This document shows positions 1 to 9,600 of a stretch of 21,984 nt of DNA, piece by piece. The position numbers and the translations under genes are program-made. The notes under the pieces were generated by a model. It saw nothing but the letters and a program-made list of their open reading frames with translations. It made no database searches and was not told the origin of the DNA. Source of the DNA: JBCBJX01 sp038522735 (GTDB taxonomy: Bacteria; Pseudomonadota; Alphaproteobacteria; Caulobacterales; Parvularculaceae); contig JBCBJX010000051.1 of NCBI GenBank assembly GCA_038522735.1, forward strand, positions 1 through 21,984, given 5' to 3'. The first letter of the stretch is position 1; each line of letters begins with the position of its first letter.

Positions 1-81
1 AATCGGCATTTGGTCTCTCCCCCCAAGACATAACTCATGTGTGCGTAAACGCTGTCACACGACTGCGGGAAGCACAATCAA

Positions 82-840
82 TCATCTCACGGCGACACGT
101 TTCCAGCGTCCGGTGAGGGAAGTCGGCATCAGTTTCGTGGGGCGATCCTCGCCTTCGCGTCCTAAAGTGTCGAAGGCGATGAAGTCGCCCTTTGCGAACG
201 GCCGGTCGAGGACGATTGAGATCGATGAGAAAAGGTCCCGCAACGCGCCCTGCGCCGCGAAACCGACTGCGATGCCGCCAACGCCGAGACCGGCGACGAG
301 GGCGATGACGTTGACGCCGACATTGCTCAAAATAAAGAGCGCTGCGACGGACCAGACGACAGCGCCGACAAGCACTTTCAAAACGTTCGACGCGTTTGAA
401 AGCGCGGAACCGTCCGTCGAATGCTCCGCCGCGTAGCCGATGACGACGGAGACGAGCAGCTCCCGGGCCCAGATCGCTCCCTGGATCGCTCCGAGAATGA
501 GAACCGCCGACTGCAGAACGTTCGCCGTTGCTTCGCCGAGGCCAAGGAACGGACCGAGCGCTGCGAAGACCGCGGCGAGCAGAAACAGGCTCCATATTCC
601 GCTGACAAGGCGCGCGAGGACGTGACGAACTCCGTTCTCCGGCGCTCTGGACGAACCGATAATCCCCGCCGCGATCGGGCGCAGGAACCGCAGAGCGAAA
701 AACGCGATGAAGCCCGACGTGATCAGCGCAATTCGTTCCGGATCAACGGCGTGCACGTGCGCCCAGACCGCGCCTGCGGTTTCAGCGACGCCCGGCCCCA
801 ACCTCGCGATCTGCGCGATGATGTCGCTCAAGAAGTCCAT
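82..840 (-). CDS. Truncated MscS-family mechanosensitive channel protein
   Basis: Codes for 252 residues that resemble the membrane part of an MscS-type channel, which releases solutes from the cytoplasm on osmotic downshock. Hydrophobic segments lie near residues 37-61, 78-101, 111-137 and 155-172. A Gly/Ala-rich pore-like helix follows at about 176-198 (VAGLGVGGIAVGFAAQGAL), then the usual SSISIVLDRPFAKGDFI passage. MscS proteins then continue into a beta domain and a cytoplasmic vestibule. Here only about 27 unrelated residues follow residue 225 before the stop, and neither other frame restores the family sequence. GGAGAG lies a few bases before the ATG. The gene is divergent from the PDZ lipoprotein, and bases 1-81 hold nothing I recognise. 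It may be a decayed gene or a membrane-only variant. Family assignment is firm; function is doubtful. Confidence 0.75.
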   Translation of the reverse strand: MDFLSDIIAQIARLGPGVAETAGAVWAHVHAVDPERIALITSGFIAFFALRFLRPIAAGIIGSSRAPENGVRHVLARLVSGIWSLFLLAAVFAALGPFLGLGEATANVLQSAVLILGAIQGAIWARELLVSVVIGYAAEHSTDGSALSNASNVLKVLVGAVVWSVAALFILSNVGVNVIALVAGLGVGGIAVGFAAQGALRDLFSSISIVLDRPFAKGDFIAFDTLGREGEDRPTKLMPTSLTGRWKRVAVR

Positions 841-1006
841 GCCACTCTCCGGCCAGCTGCAAGCTCTGCTTCTGGGCTGTTTGCTTTCTCCGCTGTCGTT
901 TCAACCCAACGCGCCGGCGCATGTGCGACCAGGATTGGGGGAATGACCCCATGCCGCCGGCCGCCGCTGTTCGTCACCTTCGCAGCCTCGGATCAAGGAG
1001 GCGATG

Positions 1007-2647
1007 ATGAACAAAGCACTGTTGGCGACGGCGGCTCTCGCGGCGGCTTCCATGGGCGCGAGCGGATGCGTCGCGACGCATGCGGGCATGGCGTTCGAAT
1101 CGTCCCTGACGCCCGCGGAGGAGAAGGCGGCCAAAAAAGGCGATCCCGGCAAGGCGAAGGCGTTCATCGCGCCAGACTTCGACACGGAGATCGCCCGCAA
1201 ATACGCGGAGGGCTATGAGCTTGTCGGCTATTCGAAATTCGTCAGCAGCCTGAAGCCGCGTTTTGCGAAGACCAACGCCCGCATCGCCGCCCGTCGGCTT
1301 GGCGCGAGTGTCGCGGTGATGAAGGCGCCGCAGCCCGCCTTCATGGGCCAGCACCGGTATCTCTTTACGTTCTGGCGGAAGGCCGACGGCGCAGGCCTGA
1401 CCTTTGGCGGCCAGTACGACGATCTCGATCCGCGGATCTCAGCGGTGAACGGGTGCGCGGCGAACCTCGTCACCCTGAACGCCGTCTCTCCCAACTCGCC
1501 GGCCGCCCGTATGGGGCTTCTTTCGGGCGACGCGATCATCGACGTGAACGGAACGCCCGTGCGCACGGCCCGCCAGCTCGACGACCTCCTTTACCGGAAC
1601 GCGGGCGGCGAGGTGGAGATCCGTTATGTGCGCGGGGATGAGAGCCGCGTCGCCGTCGGAACCCTCGGCCCTGTTCCGGCGGAGGCCGCCGAGGTGAAAC
1701 CGGTGGTCGATCCGGTCGGGCTGAAACTCGTCCACGCGGAACTGCCGAAGGAGATGCGCCGGAAACTGCGCCGCAAGGGCGGCGTCTATGTCGACGGCGT
1801 CGCCTTTGGAACCTATGCCTGCGGCGGCGAGTTGCGGCAGGGCGATATGATCGTCGCCGCCGGCGGCAAACGGATCAAGACGCCGCAGGACGTCGCAGAC
1901 CAGATCGCGAAGTCCCAAGGCCGAACGCTGAACGTTCGTGTGCTGCGCGGCGGGGTCGAGCGCGACGCCGTTCTCGATTTCTCGCAGGATCTCGACGAGA
2001 GGATCGCGTACTTCGAACGCCGGGCGATGCCTGAGTCCGATCTCGCCGTTCCGCCGTGGGAGACCGCCAAGACAAAGAACTACACCTGGATGACCGTGAC
2101 CGCTCTCGCAATCCAGGGCGCGATCAAAGGCTACAACAACTATCTGGAGTCGGAACGCCAGCGTATCGCCGACTACAACCGTCGTCAGGCGCTGGCCGCC
2201 TCCGCCGGGCCCGACATTTACAAAGACCGGAACGGGGTCGTCACCGTCGGTACGGCGACCGGAGACCGGGTGCGGATCAACGCCGAAACGGCGCAGATGC
2301 TGAAAGCCAATCCCGGCTTCACGGTAAGCTCCACTCGCCGCGGCGGCCTCGGTGGGATCTACGACCGCTACGGCAACTCCGTACCCGTTCCCGCAGCCCC
2401 GATCGTGATCCAGGTCGGCCCGCCGCCGGCGATCAACATGGCGGGCATTTACGCAAACTACATGAAGCAGGTCGGCATCTCCTCCGCCTGGGAGGAGATG
2501 GCGCAGTATCCCAGCAATCCCTGGGGCGGGAGCGGCCCGTCGAGCATCATCGCCCAGCAGCCGAGCGCCCAGTTCCAGTCATGGGGCTCGGTCACCTACC
2601 AGGTCTACGCGCCGCTGCAGACAAGCGGCGGCCGCCGGGGCGGCTGA
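1007..2647 (+). CDS. Double PDZ-domain lipoprotein
   Basis: A 546-residue predicted lipoprotein. The signal sequence ends in ASGC, making Cys21 the likely lipidated residue. Residues about 60-128 form an N-terminal domain (GYELVGYSKF...ARRLGASVAV...) of a type I associate with envelope PDZ lipoproteins. Two PDZ-like domains follow, at about 144-220 (core SPNSPAARMGLLSGDAIIDV) and 235-325 (core GGELRQGDMIVAAGGKRI). A Tyr/Asn/Pro/Gly-rich C-terminal region extends from about 350. No serine-protease domain or catalytic triad is visible, so this looks like a binding or scaffold protein facing the periplasm. AAGGAGG at 995-1001 sits 5 bases before the ATG at 1007 but only 2 before the ATG at 1004, so 1007 is preferred. 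It ends 48 bases before the convergent phosphoesterase stop. The ligand is unknown. Confidence 0.8.
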   Translation: MNKALLATAALAAASMGASGCVATHAGMAFESSLTPAEEKAAKKGDPGKAKAFIAPDFDTEIARKYAEGYELVGYSKFVSSLKPRFAKTNARIAARRLGASVAVMKAPQPAFMGQHRYLFTFWRKADGAGLTFGGQYDDLDPRISAVNGCAANLVTLNAVSPNSPAARMGLLSGDAIIDVNGTPVRTARQLDDLLYRNAGGEVEIRYVRGDESRVAVGTLGPVPAEAAEVKPVVDPVGLKLVHAELPKEMRRKLRRKGGVYVDGVAFGTYACGGELRQGDMIVAAGGKRIKTPQDVADQIAKSQGRTLNVRVLRGGVERDAVLDFSQDLDERIAYFERRAMPESDLAVPPWETAKTKNYTWMTVTALAIQGAIKGYNNYLESERQRIADYNRRQALAASAGPDIYKDRNGVVTVGTATGDRVRINAETAQMLKANPGFTVSSTRRGGLGGIYDRYGNSVPVPAAPIVIQVGPPPAINMAGIYANYMKQVGISSAWEEMAQYPSNPWGGSGPSSIIAQQPSAQFQSWGSVTYQVYAPLQTSGGRRGG

Positions 2648-2695
2648 CGAACTCGAGCGGCTCGCCCCGACCCGACCGCGCGCAGCGGCGGCCGG

Positions 2696-3715
2696 CTAAT
2701 CGATCCAGTACGGACGTTGCTTCGGCATGGGGAAATCCTTGGGAAGGATCCCATCCTGAAGGAGGTTCGCAATCACCGGGCCGTCCTCGGTCATCGTCAC
2801 CCCGACCATGTGGTCGAATTCGCCGTACTCGACGCCGCGCAGGGACGAGACGCCGCCGGTCGTCGCAAGGGCGATCTTGTCGTGGACGTGCGGCGCGTCG
2901 GGGTCGGGCGTCTCATATTCGTAGGTATGCAGATGGCCGGCGAACATCGTGTAGTCGCGATCGGCCAAGAGACCCTCGAATCGCGTCCATTCTTCGGGCG
3001 CGTAGTCGAAGCGCGGCCACGGGCCTTCGGCGGTGTTGTCGGCTGGCTCGTCGGAGCGTTTCCATCGTTTGCGCCAGTAGGGCTTGTGGGTGAAGACGAA
3101 CGTCCAGCGAACGCCGGCGTTCTCCTGAAGGACCTTCTCCATATAATTGAGCTGAGCCGCCTGCTCCTCGGCGTAGAGCTGCTCCCATTCGCGGCGCCAC
3201 CAGGGGGCGTCGGTCCGGTCGAACAGCTCTGAGTTCACCACGAGGAAGAGAACGTCCTTATAGAGAAAGTGATAGAAGGACTGCCCGCGGCGCTCGGTCC
3301 AGACCTTCGCCATCGCCCGGTTCTGCCAGTCGTGATTGCCCGGCGTATAGAAGAAGGGCGCATCGACCTCGTCGATGATCGCCTCAAACTCCTCCCACTC
3401 GGCGTTCAGTACGTCTTCATCGTCCGTATAACCTTGGATCAGGTCGCCGACGCTCATGACGAACGCAGGCTGGAGGAGGTCGATTTTCTCCGCCGCGTCC
3501 TCGAAGACGCCGTTGCGGGCGCCGCCGGTGCGGTCGGTGACGACGAGAAACTGAAACTTCTCAGGACCGTCCAGCACGTCGAGGGACGTCCACGGCTTCG
3601 CATCGAGGTGGTGTTCTTCCAGATCGGCGACGACAGGCGTGTCGGCGCGCTCGGTCGTCGCGCAGGCCGCCAGGGCGAGCGCAGCTGTTACAGACGCGAG
3701 AAAGGAAAACCGCAT
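2696..3715 (-). CDS. Calcineurin-like metallophosphoesterase lipoprotein
   Basis: Codes for 339 residues. A signal sequence with lipobox LAAC (Cys18) suggests a lipid-anchored envelope enzyme. The metallophosphoesterase motifs are in order: GD at 90-91 (VMSVGDLIQG), GNHD at 126-129, a metal-ligand His at 210 (FTHKPYW), and GHLH at 260-263. The first motif, normally D-x-H, reads D-R-T (residues 61-63, VVTDRTGG), so one metal-binding His is absent. I have the impression this DRTGG form marks a subfamily rather than a broken gene. Family members hydrolyse phosphomono- or diesters; the substrate cannot be told here. It starts 68 bases downstream of the mlaF stop on the same strand with its own GGGAG Shine-Dalgarno, and may be co-transcribed with alr-mlaE-mlaF. 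Confidence 0.85.
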   Translation of the reverse strand: MRFSFLASVTAALALAACATTERADTPVVADLEEHHLDAKPWTSLDVLDGPEKFQFLVVTDRTGGARNGVFEDAAEKIDLLQPAFVMSVGDLIQGYTDDEDVLNAEWEEFEAIIDEVDAPFFYTPGNHDWQNRAMAKVWTERRGQSFYHFLYKDVLFLVVNSELFDRTDAPWWRREWEQLYAEEQAAQLNYMEKVLQENAGVRWTFVFTHKPYWRKRWKRSDEPADNTAEGPWPRFDYAPEEWTRFEGLLADRDYTMFAGHLHTYEYETPDPDAPHVHDKIALATTGGVSSLRGVEYGEFDHMVGVTMTEDGPVIANLLQDGILPKDFPMPKQRPYWID

Positions 3716-3783
3716 GGAGGTCGCTCCCTGTTTGGATTGAGCGCGACGTTAGCGGCGGGGTGCGACAGTTTTTCGTCGGCGGC

Positions 3784-4575
3784 TCAGGCCTTCAGGAGAT
3801 CCATCTCGATCGGGCCTTTCGCCCGTCCGTTGACGAACTGGTCGACCATCGGGTTGCCTGAGTCGTCGAGGTCCGACGCCGCGCCTTCCCAGATGATCTC
3901 GCCCCTGTAGATCATTGCGACGCGGTCGGCGATTTTGCGGGCCGACGCCATGTCGTGGGTGATGGAGACCGCCGCCGCGCCGAGCCCCCGGACCTGTTCG
4001 ACGATGAGGTCGTTGATGACGTCCGCCATAATCGGGTCGAGACCGGTGGTCGGCTCGTCGAAGAAGATGACTTCCGGCTCCGACACGATCGCGCGGGCGA
4101 GACCGACGCGCTTCTGCATGCCGCCGGAGAGCTCGGCTGGCGACAGTTCGCCGACTTCCGGCGACAGGCCGACCTTCCGGAGGCAGACGACAGCCCGCTC
4201 CTTCGCTTCGGAGCGCGCGACCTTTTCAGCATTCAGAAGCCGAAAAGCGACGTTCTCCCAGACGGGTAGCGAGTCAAAGAGAGCTCCGCCCTGAAACAGC
4301 ATGCCGATCTGGTTCGTCCGCTTACGGCGCTCTTTTTCAGACGCCTTCACGATATTGAAGCCGTCGATGAGGATGTCGCCGGCGTCCGGCTGCAAAATCC
4401 CGAGCATGCATTTGAGGGTCACCGACTTGCCGGAGCCCGAGCCGCCGATGATGACGAGGCTCTCCCCCGGCGAGACCTTGATATCGACGCCGCGCAGGAC
4501 GTGTTTCGGACCGAAGGACTTGCGGACGCCGTGGCATTCGAGTTTCAGCGGCGGTTTGGCGGTTGTATCGGACAC
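3784..4575 (-). CDS. mlaF: MlaF-type ABC transporter ATP-binding protein
   Basis: Codes for 263 residues forming a single ABC ATPase domain. Walker A is GGSGSGKS (44-51), the Q-loop Gln is at 95 (LFQGGALF), the signature is LSGGM (149-153), Walker B is VIFFDEP with Glu174, and the switch His is at 207 (SITHD). The GGALFDSLPVWENVAF stretch is typical of the MlaF/Ttg2A branch, whose members power phospholipid trafficking between inner and outer membranes at the cytoplasmic face of MlaE. The start is GTG (SDTTAKPPL...), 5 bases after the mlaE stop, so translation is probably coupled. MlaD, the usual periplasmic MCE partner, does not follow; a phosphoesterase does. Family call is firm; the transported lipid is inferred from the family. 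Confidence 0.9.
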   Translation of the reverse strand: MSDTTAKPPLKLECHGVRKSFGPKHVLRGVDIKVSPGESLVIIGGSGSGKSVTLKCMLGILQPDAGDILIDGFNIVKASEKERRKRTNQIGMLFQGGALFDSLPVWENVAFRLLNAEKVARSEAKERAVVCLRKVGLSPEVGELSPAELSGGMQKRVGLARAIVSEPEVIFFDEPTTGLDPIMADVINDLIVEQVRGLGAAAVSITHDMASARKIADRVAMIYRGEIIWEGAASDLDDSGNPMVDQFVNGRAKGPIEMDLLKA

Positions 4576-4580
4576 GGCCT

Positions 4581-5369
4581 TCAGGCCTCCACGAATATGG
4601 TCGTGAGGAGGTAGTTCGACGCGAAGATCAAGATCGCCGCGGAGACGACGGCGTTGGTGGTCGATCGACCGACGCCCTGGGCGCCGCCGCGTGAATAATA
4701 GCCGTGATAGCAGCCCATTAGCGCCAGGAGGAACCCAAACACCGCCGCCTTGATGAGGCCGGTGAAGACGTCGTCGAAGGTCACGAAATCGACCACGTTG
4801 GTGATGTAGATCGAGCCGTTAAAATCAAGGGCGTATACGGAGACGAGCCAGCCGCCCATGATGCCGATGATGTCGGCGAGGCCGACGAGGAGCGGCAGGG
4901 TGAACGTCGCCGCTGCGAGGCGCGGCCCGATCAGGTATTTGAACGGATTGACCGACAGCGTGGTGAGAGCGTCCACCTGCTCGGTCACGCGCATGGTGCC
5001 GATCTCGGCGGCGATGGCGGCGGAGACGCGGCCGGCGAGCATCAGGGCTGCGAGGACCGGCCCGAGCTCGCGGGTGATCGCGACGCCGACGATCTGCGGC
5101 AGGAAGCTTTCCACGCCGGAGCGCTCGCCCCCCGTATAGATGTTGAGCGCGAGAGCGGCGCCGGTGAAGACGGCGGTGAGGCCGACGACAGGGATCGAGG
5201 CGTAGCCGATCCGCAGCAGCTGCTTCATCAGCTCGCGCAGAAAGATCGGCGGCGCGAACGCATGCATCGCACCGCGTCCGGCGAAGGTCGCGATCCGCCC
5301 GATCTCGGAGAGGAAGCCGATCGTGCCGGCGCCGACCGCGCCGAGCGGGTTGGAAGGTAAAGTCGCCAA
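4581..5369 (-). CDS. mlaE: MlaE-type ABC transporter permease
   Basis: Codes for about 262 residues of a MlaE/YrbE-type inner-membrane permease. An N-terminal interfacial helix region (IGFLSEIGRIATFAGRGAM) precedes FLRELMKQLLRIG, and then several membrane segments appear: PVVGLTAVFTGAALAL, an EIGTMRVTEQVDAL cytoplasmic loop characteristic of the family, PLLVGLADIIGIMGGWLV and a C-terminal VVSAAILIFASNYLL. The EQ-DAL loop is a strong family marker. The best start is TTG at 5369 with GGAG about 8 bases upstream, because later Met codons would cut away the conserved N-terminal helix. It follows alr on the same strand with a gap of about 63 bases and precedes mlaF by 5 bases. Together MlaE and MlaF make the core of a lipid transporter. 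Confidence 0.88.
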   Translation of the reverse strand: MATLPSNPLGAVGAGTIGFLSEIGRIATFAGRGAMHAFAPPIFLRELMKQLLRIGYASIPVVGLTAVFTGAALALNIYTGGERSGVESFLPQIVGVAITRELGPVLAALMLAGRVSAAIAAEIGTMRVTEQVDALTTLSVNPFKYLIGPRLAAATFTLPLLVGLADIIGIMGGWLVSVYALDFNGSIYITNVVDFVTFDDVFTGLIKAAVFGFLLALMGCYHGYYSRGGAQGVGRSTTNAVVSAAILIFASNYLLTTIFVEA

Positions 5370-5432
5370 GGAGAACGTCTCCGGTCGTTGGGAGGCGGCG
5401 GCCGGGCGGCCGGCGCGGAGCGGCGTGTCGTT

Positions 5433-6557
5433 TTAAGGCGCGATCTGCGCTCCCTCTTTCCAGTAACGGCGCCGCACGCGCCCGCCAAGGCCCGTGAGGA
5501 TTTCGTAGGCGATGGCGGACGCGTCCGCCGCGAACGTCTCAATGGGCGCGCTCGGTCCGAACACTTCGGCGAGGTCGCCGGGCTTCAGGTCCGGAACGTC
5601 GGTCGCGTCGATCACGGTCAGATCCATGGAGACGCGGCCGATGATCGGGACCGTTGCGCCGCGCAGTCTGACCGAGGCCGCGCCGCCCGCGGAGCGCGGA
5701 AGCCCGTCGCCGTAGCCGATCGCAAGCGTCGCCGCCCGCGTCGGTCGTTCGGCGCGGAATTCGCCGCCGTATCCGACGCGCTCGCCCGGCAGGAGGTCGG
5801 CGATCTGGATCACGGGGGCCGTCAGCCTCGCAACGCAGGCGAGGCGGGCGTCGGGAGCGTCCTGCGGGCCGACGCCGTAAAGGGAAACGCCGATCCGCGC
5901 GAGATCGGCGCCGGCGGGCGGTTCCAGAAAGAGCCCGCCCGAGGCGGCGAGGCTCGTCTCCGCCTCGGGCAGCCGGGCGGCGATCTCGTTGAAAGCGGCG
6001 ATCTGCTCGGCGTTGCGCGGGCTCGCCGGGTCGAAGCCGTCGGCGAGATGGGTCATGAGGAGGGTCGGCGGCGCAGCGCTGCGGAAGCTCTCGTCCGCCA
6101 GCAGCGCCTCGAACTCGGCGCGGCCGAGGCCCAGACGATGCATGGCCGTATCGACGTGAAGGGCGCAGGGTCTGGGCGCGCCGCTCGCCCGCGCCGCCTC
6201 GGCCCAGAGGGCCGCCTGATCCGGCGTGTTGATCGTCGCTGCGATCCCGGCTGCGATCATCGCGCGCGCATCCGGCGCCGACAGCGGGCCCATCAGAGCG
6301 ATGATGCGGCGGTCGGGATCGCCGAGACCGTCTCGCAGGGCCGCGCCCTCCGATCCGTAGGCGACGAAGAAGGTTCTCGCGCCCGCATCCCGCAGCACCC
6401 GGGCGACCGGGTCGAGCCCGATGCCGTAAGCGTCGCATTTGACGACGGCGGCGGCTTCGGCGCCGGATCGGCTTTCGCGCGCAAGCCGCTGAAACAGCTG
6501 AAAGTTCGCGACGAGGGCGTCGAGATCGATATCGAGAACGGGGCCGGGGGCGGTCAT
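5433..6557 (-). CDS. alr: Alanine racemase
   Basis: A PLP-dependent cytoplasmic enzyme interconverting L- and D-alanine for peptidoglycan precursors. From the chosen ATG it has 374 residues, normal for the family. The PLP lysine is Lys40 in AAVVKCDAYGIG. The second catalytic residue is Tyr263 in GERVGYGGEF. Other family blocks are RIGVSLYGVGP (221-231), LAIGYGDGLPR (278-288) and IGRVSMDL (306-313). In LHVDTAMHRLG a His occupies the position where many Alr enzymes carry a carbamylated Lys; I have seen this His in other alphaproteobacterial forms. An upstream in-frame GTG at 6644 would add 29 residues with no family similarity, so the ATG at 6557 is preferred, although no clear Shine-Dalgarno precedes it. 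It heads the minus-strand alr-mlaE-mlaF row and is divergent from the BNR-repeat gene. Confidence 0.93.
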   Translation of the reverse strand: MTAPGPVLDIDLDALVANFQLFQRLARESRSGAEAAAVVKCDAYGIGLDPVARVLRDAGARTFFVAYGSEGAALRDGLGDPDRRIIALMGPLSAPDARAMIAAGIAATINTPDQAALWAEAARASGAPRPCALHVDTAMHRLGLGRAEFEALLADESFRSAAPPTLLMTHLADGFDPASPRNAEQIAAFNEIAARLPEAETSLAASGGLFLEPPAGADLARIGVSLYGVGPQDAPDARLACVARLTAPVIQIADLLPGERVGYGGEFRAERPTRAATLAIGYGDGLPRSAGGAASVRLRGATVPIIGRVSMDLTVIDATDVPDLKPGDLAEVFGPSAPIETFAADASAIAYEILTGLGGRVRRRYWKEGAQIAP

Positions 6558-6662
6558 GCGGAGGTGCTTAGCGCCGTTCCAAGGCGCCCGGAAGGCGAAG
6601 GCGGTTGCGGGCCGCCCGCTTTCGGTCATGCTGCGTTGCGACACTTTGATGAAGGCTCCGCC

Positions 6663-9600
6663 ATGCTTCTCTCTCTAGCCCGTCTTCTCGTTTCAGGACT
6701 TTCAGCGCTCGCGCTCGCCGCGCACGCTCCCGCCGCGGCGCAGGAGGCGGCCGATGAAAAGAGCGCCGTCGAGAAAGTCTATGAGGGTCTCGAATGGCGG
6801 TTCATCGGGCCTTACCGCGGCGGGCGGGCGACGGCGGTCGCGGGCGTCCCAGGCGATCCGCTCACCTATTATTTCGGCGCAGCCGGCGGCGGCGTCTGGA
6901 AGACGACCAACGCCGGAGCGACCTGGTCGAACGTTTCCGACGAGAACTTCAATGTCGGCACGATCGGCGCCATCGCCGTCGCGCCTTCGGATCCGAACGT
7001 CGTATGGGTCGGGACGGGTGAAGCGCCGATCCGGGGCGTCACCACCTCCCATGGCGACGGCGTCTACCGCTCGACTGACGGCGGGACGAGTTGGGCACAT
7101 CTCGGCCTCGAGGCGACGCGTCAGATTTCCGCTCTGGTCGTGCATCCAACGGACCCGGACGTCGCGTTGATCGCCGCTCAGGGGAATCCGTGGGGAGACA
7201 ATGAGGAGCGGGGCGTCTTCAAAACGATAGACGGCGGCGCGACGTGGGAGCACGTGCTGGCGGTCGATGAGGAGACGGGCGCCTCGGACCTCGTCATGGA
7301 TCCGACGAACCCGCGCATCCTCTATGCCGGCCTCTGGCCGCACAGGCGCAATCCGTGGTTCGTGAAATCCGGAAGCGAGGACGGCGGCGTCTATAAATCC
7401 GTAGACGGCGGCGGCAATTGGCAGAAGCTTGAGGGCGGCCTGCCGAGCCTGGTCGGAAAAATCGGCGTCGCCGTCGCCGCTTCGAACCCGGACAAAGTCT
7501 ACGCCATCGTCGAGGCGGAGCCGGGCGAGGGCGGGCTCTACGTCTCGAACGACGCCGGGGACTCGTGGTCGCTCGTCAACGGTTCGCGGCTCATCCAGGC
7601 GCGGTCCTGGTACTACATGCACATCGGCGTCGATCCGACGGACGAAAACACCGTCTACATCATGAACGCGCCGCTTTTGAAATCTATCGACGGCGGGAAG
7701 ACGTTCGAACCCATGTCCGCGCCCCATGGGGACCATCATGACATGTGGTTCAACCCGGAGAACGGGGCGAACTTCATCAACGCCAACGACGGCGGCGCGA
7801 CGGTGACTTTCGACGGCGGGGAGACGTGGTCGTCGATCTACAATCAGCCAACGGCGCAGTTCTATCGCGTGATCACAGATAACCTCACGCCATACTCCGT
7901 CTACGGCGGCCAGCAGGACAATACGACCCTCGCGATTAAGTCCGACGCCTATGACGGTTCGATCGGTCGGGAGGATTACTCCGTCGTCGGCGGCGGCGAG
8001 AGCGCGTGGATCGCCTTCGATGAAAACGCGCCGCGCCTCATCTACGCGACGACCATCAACTCAACCCTTACGGAATATGACGCCGAACTGAAACGGACTC
8101 GGCCGATCAAGCCGTATCCGGAGTATACGTTCGGCCGAAACCCCGCGGATCACAAATACCGATATAACTGGAACGCGCCGATCATCGCCTCGCCCCATGA
8201 TCCGGCGACGCTCTATTACGGCGCGCAAATGCTCCTGAAGAGCACGGACCGCGGCGCGTCCTGGGAAGAGATCTCCGACGACCTCACAAAGAACGATCCT
8301 GAGAAGCAGGGCCTCAACGGCGGACCGATCACCAACGAACAGGCGGGCGCGGAAACCTACAACACGATTTTCTCGATCGTCGAAAGCCCGCACACGGCGG
8401 GCGTCGTCTGGGTCGGCTCCGACGACGGTCTCGTTCATCTGACGCGCGACGGTGGGAAAAACTGGCGCAACGTGACGCCTCGGGGCGTCGGCGAGGCGCA
8501 TATCAACGCCATCGAGGTCTCGCCCCATGACCCGGCGACCGCCTATCTTGCGGCGACAGGCTACAAGATGAACGACTTCGCTCCGTATATCTACAAAACC
8601 GAGAATTACGGCCGGTCGTGGACGCGGCTCGATAAGGGGCTGCCGGACGAGGCGTTCGTCCGGGTCGTCCGCGAGGATCCCGGCCGCGCCGGGCTGCTGG
8701 TCGCAGGAACCGAGGCGGGCGCGTTCGTCAGCTTTTCCGGCGGCGCGGACGGCTGGACGCCGGTCGATCTCAACATGCCCGCGGTTCCGATCACGGACAT
8801 GACTTTCCGGCAGGACGATCTTGTCGCCGCGACCCAGGGGCGCGGTTTCTGGATCCTCGACGATCTTGAATTCCTCCGACAGGCCGACGCGGCGGCGGAG
8901 AGCGCGCTTTTCGCCTTCAAGGCGCCGGTCGCCGTCCGGCGCTCCGGCGGCGAAGGAAACGCGGGCGCCGGCGACCCGACCGCCGCCGCGAAGCCCGGCG
9001 GAGCGCGCATCGCATTCTTCATAGGCGAAGACGTCGATCTCGACGACGCAGATCTGATGATCCGCATTCTCGATGCGGAGGGAGCGTTGATCCGGTCCTA
9101 TACGAACGAAAAATCCGAAAACGATCTCTGCCGGGAGCGGAGCGCCGATCCCCGCAGCCCTGTGACGATCAAGACGCCGGAGCCGAAACCGGGGCTCAAT
9201 ATCTGGACATGGGACCTGCAGCGCGGGGCTTACCCGTGCGCGGAGGGCGTGCGCATCTTCGCCGGGCTCGAGGGCCCGCGAGTTCTCCCCGGGACGTATA
9301 CGGCGGAGATCGCGCTCGGCGAGGAGAGGGCGACGACCGAGATCGTCGTCGCGCCCGATCCTCGCGCTACGGCGCCCGACGAGGCCTACGCCGACCTCGG
9401 AGCGAAGCTCGGTGAAGCCTCGAGCCTGCTCAAGGCGCTGCTGACGGCCGTAGACAAGGCTCGCGCGGCGCAGGCCCAGATTGCAGCGCAGACGGAGCTG
9501 ACGGCCGATCACGAGGACGCCGAGACGATCGCGCGCCTCGGCGAGGAGGCCTCAGGCGCGCTGGAGGCGTGGATCGCGACCGTCACCCAGCCGAAGCACG

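Noticed and set aside
1..81. Possible tRNA end or attachment site beside the truncated MscS gene
   Set aside because: No acceptor stem, anticodon arm or T-loop could be assembled and no direct repeat was seen; the stretch is too short to judge.
2056..3093. Plus-strand open frame of 345 codons running from the PDZ gene into the phosphoesterase gene
   Set aside because: Out of frame with the PDZ lipoprotein and antisense to the phosphoesterase; Arg-rich shadow.
5388..6662. In-frame upstream extension of the BNR-repeat gene by 425 codons
   Set aside because: It is antisense to alr, is rich in Arg and Gly with no domain, and lies upstream of a clear signal peptide start with its own Shine-Dalgarno.
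8061..9512. Minus-strand open frame of 483 codons
   Set aside because: Arg-rich shadow of the BNR-repeat gene, caused by high GC and codon bias; no recognisable domain or start signal.
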